Of a stretch of DNA of 64,000 nt, positions 58,701 to 64,000 are shown piece after piece (position 1 is the first letter of the stretch; the number at the start of each line of letters is the position of its first letter). The stretch spans positions 4,867,375 through 4,931,374 of the forward strand of contig CAIIXF020000005.1 in assembly GCA_903813345.2 (NCBI GenBank). The letters run 5' to 3'. This stretch comes from Owenia fusiformis (Eukaryota > Annelida > Polychaeta > Sabellida > Oweniidae). The position numbers and the translations under genes were made by a program. Below the pieces are notes generated by a model, which worked only from the letters and a program-made list of their open reading frames with translations, had not been told where the DNA came from and did no database searches.

Positions 58701-60896
58701 CAGTTGGCACCCAGTTGGCAACCTGCACTTCAACTTCTGATTTGAAAAATGAGTGAAGTAAGCACCCATCTGGAGATATTGTGAGCGTACCAAGCACTGA
58801 TTTTTTCTGACTTGGAAACTTGCACCCAGTTGAAATTTCTTTTTGGGGAGAACACTGAAGTCTAATATTTACATGATTTGATGTGTTCAAGAATGTGTTC
58901 AATGATGTGAGGTGTTCAAGAACTGTTTTCATGTAAGTTACCTTTTAAACAAATAATTAATTACAGCTCCAATGTGACAGCTTTGCACAATCTCATAATG
59001 ATTGAACTTCATTTGCAGAACTTTGATAAATGGGTGTAATTAAATATTATCAAAGAGTCTAGATTCAAAGTCAAAGTGATTTATTGTATCGTTTGATTAG
59101 AGAATGTATTTAATTTACTGATGTATACCTAGTCTGGTAAGCAAAGAAAGCAGCCCTTAAATTACATGCACCTTAATCCTTTACGGACATTCCTGGCACG
59201 AGACTGACACATTATTTGAAATATTTGCCAGTTCCCTGCTATAATATGCATGCTTCATACTCCCATTTGGATTGTTAAACAAATATTCATTTTTTATTTA
59301 TTACTGATTTATGTACACCCAATAAGCATATTGACTTATTTATGATATTTCATATGTAATTCTATCCTAAGAATGACTTAAGGTGTCAGTATGTCTGACC
59401 AGCTTAGTTGTATAAGTATATTCCTTGACTGTAAGAGTTCCAGGGTTTTAATTGCAGTTCAGATGTAATCTGCCATTTGTATTTATGACCATGAAGATAC
59501 CTGTCTAAAGCCTTAGTCACATTTGCTCTAAGGTGGCCATAAGTCACTTTTTGCATTCGCGAATACAAGCTTAGTCCTGTAATAATTAAAAGACATTTAA
59601 TTATCTATATTTAAATGAATATAGGTCTCTGTCCTTTTATTTACATTATTAGTGATTTACAGATACTTTATGAAGTTTGTTCTAAATATCAGTTTATAAA
59701 TTGTTTCACTTGAAGAAATCCACATTATTATTCACTACCGTCACATACTTTTGTTAATGCAAATCAGAAAGATGCATTCATGATTATTCTCAAAATAATA
59801 TTAAAAAAAAAGAATTCTTTAAATTAGAAAAGTAAGTGTCCTACATACAGTATATCTTAAGAAAACCAGGAATTTTTATTTGCTGTATCAAGAATCATTG
59901 AGTTGGTTGAATTTATGATACAGAGACCAAAAATATAATGACCTTATAGTCTAATAGCACATACATGCAATTTGATAAAAGATGTCTGTTTTCAATTGAT
60001 ATTATCAGGCTATTATGTACTAAAATTGGACTTACTCATTGTAATGAGATTTTGCAGGAAATTGACGCAATTTAAACATGAAACTTTCCAAGAGATTGCA
60101 TTATCATTGTAATATGTCTAGGTATGGTTCGAATTTTTCATTACCACTTCTATTCATAAATACTCAGAAATTCTGACTGAAAATTTTCCTGATTTTCTTA
60201 ATTATCAATTGGGTGCAAACAGATTTGCAGCTTGGTACAAGGTAATTACCTAATTCTTAACTGGGTGCAGTATCACTGCTTAATGCAAGGGATATTACTG
60301 AAATTTACTACTAAGGCCTTGCTCCAATTATAGCTTTCCAAATAACACTCATTAGTTGAATTATTTCTAAATGTCAGTGCCCAATATTTTTTAGCATTAT
60401 ACGTTGTATTATTGTAGTTCATTTGTAGTTCTCATTCATCTGATTAATGTATAACATCTATGTATTTCTCCAATATAAGAAAATACAAGATCTTGGAACT
60501 TAAATTAGATATTTTGTGTAATTACATGTTCTAAGAACATACAATGTTAGATGCAATATAACAAGTGGTTTTCATCAATATATTTTTACTGTTACATGTA
60601 ATATTTCATTAGGCATGTAAGCCCCATCTATTGGCAGTTCAGAAATACTAATAAATAGCAATGACAAATTGTTAAGTATAATGCAAGAGGGAGGTAAAAG
60701 TAAAGAACTGGGAAATACAGTGAGTATAAACTTTACCTCCAACCATTCTGTTTGTCGAAACTGAAGATTCCTGCAACTACATTGGCTGCAAACTGACCCC
60801 CAGCAATTAACACTACATTACTTGATACCAAGCGCCCTCTAATAGAAGCTGGAGACACTTCTGCGACATACATGGGGACTGTTGTTGATGTAAAAC
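43717..60896 (-). CDS. SLC2A13: Proton-myo-inositol cotransporter, SLC2A13/HMIT type (5' exons beyond window)
   Basis: SLC2A13 is a 12-helix major-facilitator sugar transporter that brings myo-inositol into cells with protons. Eight exons keep phase: 60737-60896, 49294-49505, 47972-48083, 47023-47186, 45117-45225, 44570-44811, 44218-44370 and 43717-43952. They encode the region from [18 protein letters not shown] to the stop. Visible family motifs are [54 protein letters not shown] and [12 protein letters not shown]. The exons at 45117 and 44570 encode the long cysteine-rich loop between helices 9 and 10 ([20 protein letters not shown]), which is special to HMIT and absent from ordinary glucose transporters. 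The acidic tail ends in SDADSGDGD. No N-terminal exon was recognised between 60897 and 64000, so the first helices are probably upstream. The 11.2-kb intron at 49506-60736 is full of repeats. Confidence 0.93.
45320..45490. repeat. Dispersed GTCACCAC repeat, copy D
   Basis: CATGCAAAATGTCACCACC, CCATTTGTTACAGAC and CCAAACACCAACCACTGAAG, then an inverted end CTTGTGGTGGTGACA. Same family as at 25690. It lies in an SLC2A13 intron, directly next to the composite foldback at 45536. Confidence 0.6.
45536..45885. mobile_element. Composite foldback repeat, copy 2 (intact)
   Basis: Matches 266-565 over its length. The second part, 45773-45883, is a clean foldback whose arms run from AATAACGTCATTTCTGCGGG to its inverse CGAAATGACGTTATT and include TATAGTGAAATATTGGAC. 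It shows what copy 1 looked like before its insertions. Confidence 0.75.
46738..46905. mobile_element. Short mariner/Tc1-like MITE
   Basis: TACAGGGTGACCCCAAAAA at the left is inverted as TTTTTGAGTCACCCTGTA at the right, bounded by TA. Total 168 bp. The second half of each arm (ACAGCCCA/TGGGCTGT) also pairs. A lone similar end, TACAGGGTGACTCAAAAAT, is at about 33712. Confidence 0.75.
50219..51700. mobile_element. Pearl-like element, copy 4, carrying a nested element
   Basis: The left end is ACTAGAAAACTGCAACTCC and the right end CTATCGAACTTAATTTGAG followed by AGGATAATAA. The sequence between is interrupted by the element at 50635-51487. A degenerate GACAGACAGACTGAC tract lies near 51610. Confidence 0.7.
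50635..51487. mobile_element. Nested element with 14-bp inverted ends
   Basis: TATCGCACTTTGAA at 50635-50648 is exactly inverted at 51474-51487. The interior has three tandem-like copies of a segment with ACCTAATCAGA, AGTCTGCTCTTGCATCTGTA and TTTTGATGACAAG. It ends with a C-rich CCCGCCCGCACACCC tract. A fragment of the same family is at 55628-55790. Confidence 0.7.
52480..52560. repeat. Dispersed GTCACCAC repeat, copy E
   Basis: CAAGGCATTAACATGCAAAA then TGTCACCACCAGCCATTTG and TTACAGAC, as in the other family members. Confidence 0.55.
52850..53475. repeat. Minisatellite with 64-bp period, about ten copies
   Basis: GGGTTGATATGGTGGAGTTG recurs at steps of 64 bp (one step of 67), with AATGGCAAGAGTTGAAATGG in each unit. 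It is in the long SLC2A13 intron. Confidence 0.9.
55628..55790. mobile_element. Fragment of the family nested at 50635
   Basis: TATCACACTTTGAAGAGCAA, TAATCAGATTTTGGTAC, AGTCTGTTCTTCTACTTGTA and TGGTGACAAGACA match the nested element's repeat in order. The right terminal repeat is missing. Confidence 0.6.
56600..56765. repeat. Degenerate tandem repeat, about 50-bp unit
   Basis: CACATGATTTGCATTTATAG and GATGAGACTTAA-like words recur three to four times with indels. Confidence 0.6.
56766..57289. other. Unique CpG-bearing sequence, left of a MITE
   Basis: From GTGCGCCCGACCTGGCTACG onward the sequence carries more CG dinucleotides than the intron around it and has a TATATAAC word. An inverted GACTGCGCAC occurs near 56930. 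Its function is unknown; see 58185-58560 for its probable continuation. Confidence 0.3.
57290..58184. mobile_element. Tc1/mariner-type foldback MITE with about 270-bp inverted arms
   Basis: The left arm starts TACTCATCAAAAAAAGTTAA at 57290. The right arm ends with the exact inverse at 58184, flanked by TA on both sides. Pairing continues with few mismatches to about 57561 and from about 57913. The unpaired middle of about 350 bp has no coding capacity. The terminal sequence and TA target fit the Tc1/mariner superfamily. Confidence 0.85.
58185..58560. other. Unique CpG-bearing sequence, right of the MITE
   Basis: Continues the CG-bearing stretch cut by the MITE. One frame is open for 114 codons (58211-58555) without a good start or recognised domain, so I do not call a gene. 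Confidence 0.25.
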
Positions 60897-60994
60897 CTGA
60901 AGAAAAGATGAAATAACACCAGTTTGATAATGAGTTCTCTATTGAAATATTTGAACAAGCTTCTGTTTGAAACAATACATCATGCATCATTTAT

Positions 60995-61345
60995 TATATA
61001 ACAATGGATCGTGGGAATATCATATACTGTAACAATGCATCATGGGAATATCATATACTGTAACAATGCATCATGGGAATATCATATACTGTAACAATGC
61101 ATCATGGGAATATCATACACTTTAACAATGCATTACGGGAATATCTAACAATGTAACAATGCATAGTAGGAATATCATAAAGTGTAACAATGCATCACAG
61201 GAATATCATACACATTAACAATGCATCATGGGAATATCTAACAATGCATCATGGGAATATCATACAGTATAACAATGCATCATAGGAATATCATAAAGTA
61301 TAACAATGCATCATGGGAATATTCCACAATGTAACAGTGCATCAT
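60995..61345. repeat. Minisatellite with about 31-bp period, roughly twelve copies
   Basis: AACAATGCATCATGGGAATA followed by TCATATACTGT repeats head to tail. The first three units are nearly identical and later ones drift and shorten. It is just upstream of the first SLC2A13 exon in the window. Confidence 0.9.
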
Positions 61346-62717
61346 GGAAATATCTCACAATGTTGTAATATAATATCATGGCAATACCATATATAGCTTT
61401 ACAATGCACGCACTATGGGGATATCACAAAACGATACACAGCATCATGAAAATATCATAGCATGTTAAATAATACACCATGGGTGTATAGTATAGCCAGG
61501 ATGAGGCAATGCCTCATTGCTCTTTTAACATCCTTTGAGAAATATTCTTTATCAATGAAGTTCCTGGAATCTAAATGATAGAAATGTTTCCCACAAGACG
61601 ATTTTTCCACAATAGAGTCACATGTAAGGAGTGTTAACCAGGCTGAGACAGATTTTGCCTCATTGCTTTTCAATAGATTTAGAAATATTTTTTCGCCTCG
61701 TCACTTCTTCTTTCTGGTACGCCACTGCAATGTATCATAGAAATTAATCAGGGTGTATTTGACAATTGCCTCGTGGTAATCTAGAAGAGGATCCTGGTAC
61801 AAATAACAATCCATTGCGGTCTACACAGCAATGCATTGTGCATGGGTTATCAGGGGAGAAGCCAGGAATTGTCAAGGGGGTTGCGATTTTTAGGGTTTAC
61901 ATCAGTGCGGGTGAAGCAAGTCCCAAAAAGAGGGGGCGTGGGGTACGGGAGTTCACCCCTAGACATTTTTTAAATTTGTATGGTACATTCTAAGTTTTAC
62001 AAAATTGCTTTTTTTCTTTTTAGTGGGGGTGGGGGACCCCCACAAAAAAGAAATGGCACCCCTTTGTTACGCCCAAGGTTATAATGCATTTTATATGACA
62101 ATGTACAAGGATCAACACTTGCCCATGTGGCAATATCATACATTTGAATAATATGTGACATTGTAATGCACAAAGCATCCATGCTTGCTTTTCATCGTAT
62201 AAACATTATTGCTTTTATCATGATTTCACAAAATTGCAATAACAATCTCCTGAGGGAATAAGGACACCTCTTAGGCTGAGTGGCTAATCAACTTCTCCAG
62301 TCCGAGAAATAGGATAATATGCTGCACTGAATGACCACATAATCATATTAAAAAAAAACAAGTTGTTGTTAAAGAGGTATTGTCTCATAGGAACACAATT
62401 ATAGAATCCCCCTGATATTTTTGTATTGGGGGATGTAAAACAGTTCCATTCATCTACAGACCAACTGTAAGATACTGACTCATCAATTTCATTCATTAAT
62501 TGTTTACAGAACTTTTTGAACCAGAATACATTTTCTTGATACCTTTCTGCATGACAAAGTCATATTTATTACTTCCAATGATTTTAAAATATGGATAAAA
62601 CTATTGTATGTTACTTTAGAATTCAATCAATTTAGAGTTCAATCCTTGGTTGTTCTGTTTTCTCAATATATCAGTATACTGTGCCCATAATGTGGTCTCA
62701 AAATATATCTAAGATAT
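61346..62717. other. Non-coding, no gene seen
   Basis: Probably SLC2A13 intron. Short open frames (for example 61766-61993) show no recognised domain or codon structure. A poly-C/poly-G run is at 62023-62042. Confidence 0.3.
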
Positions 62718-62907
62718 ATAGGTTATTTACTGGGGGGGATTGAATATGGGTTTTATTCTGAGGGATAATATGATATTGACCGAAGGGTAATATGATATTG
62801 ACCGAGGGAGCGCAGCAACCGAGTGTCAATATAATATTGCCCATGGTCAATATCATATTTTCCGAGGAATAAAACCCATATTCAATTCCGACCAGAAATA
62901 ACCTATT
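62718..62907. mobile_element. Foldback repeat, arms about 60-80 bp
   Basis: ATAGGTTATTTACTGG, TTGAATATGGGTTTTATTC and AATATGATATTGACCG on the left are inverted on the right up to CCAGAAATAACCTAT. The loop GAGGGAGCGCAGCAACCGAG is GC-rich. The left arm carries an extra direct copy of the innermost block. Confidence 0.75.
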
Positions 62908-63268
62908 TATTCCATAATACATCCCTCTAAAATGTTACATTTGGATAATGCAAACATTATATTAATAAATTCACATTGTTTGCACTCCCTTGGTCAATAT
63001 CATATTGCCCAATGTCAATATAATATTTTCCGAGGAATAAAACCCATATTTATTTTATCAATTAGGCAAGGTTAAAAATAACCGGGAAACCCAAAATAGG
63101 TTAATACGCTCCAATACGACTTTTTCCTGGGGACAATACGATTTTTTTATGTAATACACTCCAATACGATTTTTTCCTGGGGACAATACGATTTTTTCAT
63201 GTAATACGATTCAATACGATTTTTATTCCTTCATATTTCCCTGGGAAAACAGTAGTATTATGGAATAA
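62905..63268. mobile_element. Adjoining foldback and short tandem repeat
   Basis: TTTATTCCATAATAC near 62907 is inverted as GTATTATGGAATAAA near 63252. Between them are another GGTCAATATCATATTG arm fragment and a roughly 65-bp unit (CCAATACGATTTTTTCCTGG) repeated at 63110-63230. Confidence 0.5.
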
Positions 63269-63376
63269 ATGTAAGATATTATATGAGCAATTAAAATGGG
63301 ACATCACTGATTTTCTGGTTGGGAACCTAGGAGCCAATCCCTATTTAAGCCAGACCAAGTTGTATTTAACTTATTA

Positions 63377-63664
63377 CAGGCCTGTCAACTTGGGAACACC
63401 TAACATGAGTGACTTGGAAATGTTGAACACCTCTCCTCAAAATAGGTACGAAAAATTTCGAACGGAATGCGTGACATATACGTAATTGGCGTGAAAAGTC
63501 CGAACGAAATGCGTACTACTACAGAAATATTTTTGCTTGACAATTACCAGGTAAAATGCGTATTTGCGTGACATTTTCTGTCACGCAAAAATAACTGGCG
63601 TGACTTCAAATTCTTCAGCAAATGCGTGACAAATACGCAAATTGCGGGACACTTGACAGGCCTG
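63377..63664. mobile_element. 288-bp MITE with CAGGCCTG ends and GCGTGAC subterminal repeats
   Basis: CAGGCCTGTCAA (63377) and its inverse TTGACAGGCCTG (ending 63664) are perfect. The element is flanked by the 6-bp direct repeat TTATTA on both sides. The word TGCGTGAC or its near variants recurs many times inside, in both orientations. The ends look hAT-like, but a 6-bp duplication is unusual for hAT, so the superfamily is open. Confidence 0.8.
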
Positions 63665-64000
63665 TTATTAAAGCCCTCGATAGCGGCAAGCAAAGGCCAA
63701 GGTTAAACCAATGCACTTTCAAAAATCATTTCCCCAAATTGGCAATAATCTAAAGATAGAACACCTAATTACATTACATCTAAGATTTAGGTTTCTTGGA
63801 GAGAAGATTAATGAAGCATAAAGTGAATAATATTGTTAAAGGGGCATATGTGCCAAAGTAAAGATAATAGTTAGCTTCATGAAGACAAATTGAAGTCCTA
63901 ATCAATTTAAAAGAAGTAAAATGAGGTTATCGAATTTGTAAATCCATCTATTAGATGATCAAGATCAACTCTCTTCCAGATGACATTGATAACAACAAGA

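Noticed and set aside
61455-61673. 72-codon minus-strand frame that looks faintly protein-like
   Set aside because: No domain, no splice partners in phase with SLC2A13, and it borders a minisatellite.

Overview
The window is nuclear DNA of an invertebrate animal. It is AT-rich, its genes are split by GT-AG introns, and much of the rest is transposon remnants, foldback elements and minisatellites. A leech-type antistasin inhibitor gene and oyster 'pearl'-like repeats would suit a marine invertebrate, perhaps a lophotrochozoan, but the species cannot be named from the sequence.

Layout. 1-1763 (+): 3' end of a hydroxylysine kinase (HYKK-like) gene. 2422-6887 (-): a complete secreted antistasin-domain inhibitor with seven single-exon domains and a LINE fragment in one intron. 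6.9-15.4 kb: repeats, including a 91-bp minisatellite, a large hierarchical satellite at 9.0-11.2 kb and a pearl-like element. 15476-15871 (+): one short intronless gene of unknown function. 16.8-18.6 kb: another pearl-like element and a GC-rich transposon with 30-bp terminal inverted repeats. 19978-30628 (-): a complete ten-exon ABCD1/ABCD2-type peroxisomal fatty-acyl-CoA transporter, 744 aa. 30870-41016 (+): a ten-exon gene I recognise as a homologue of the meiotic crossover factor REDIC1 (human C12orf40), enlarged by roughly fifty 11-residue repeats. 43717-60896 (-): the last eight coding exons of an SLC2A13/HMIT-type proton-myo-inositol cotransporter, whose 5' exons lie beyond the window. 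Introns and the 60.9-64 kb end hold many MITEs and minisatellites.

The order and orientation ABCD(-), REDIC1(+), SLC2A13(-) is the same as ABCD2-C12orf40-SLC2A13 on human chromosome 12q12 as I recall it. This independently supports the REDIC1 call and implies an ancient linkage. ABCD and REDIC1 diverge from a shared interval of about 240 bp.

The most unusual structure is inside the ABCD gene. The 3' splice site plus the first part of the exon encoding Walker B and the D-loop is tandemly repeated sixteen times in 89-bp units. Only the last copy continues into the full exon, so fifteen decoy acceptors precede the real one. A smaller duplication of the same kind sits at the start of exon 2. All exon boundaries were worked out by eye from reading frame, splice phase and family similarity; no search was run.
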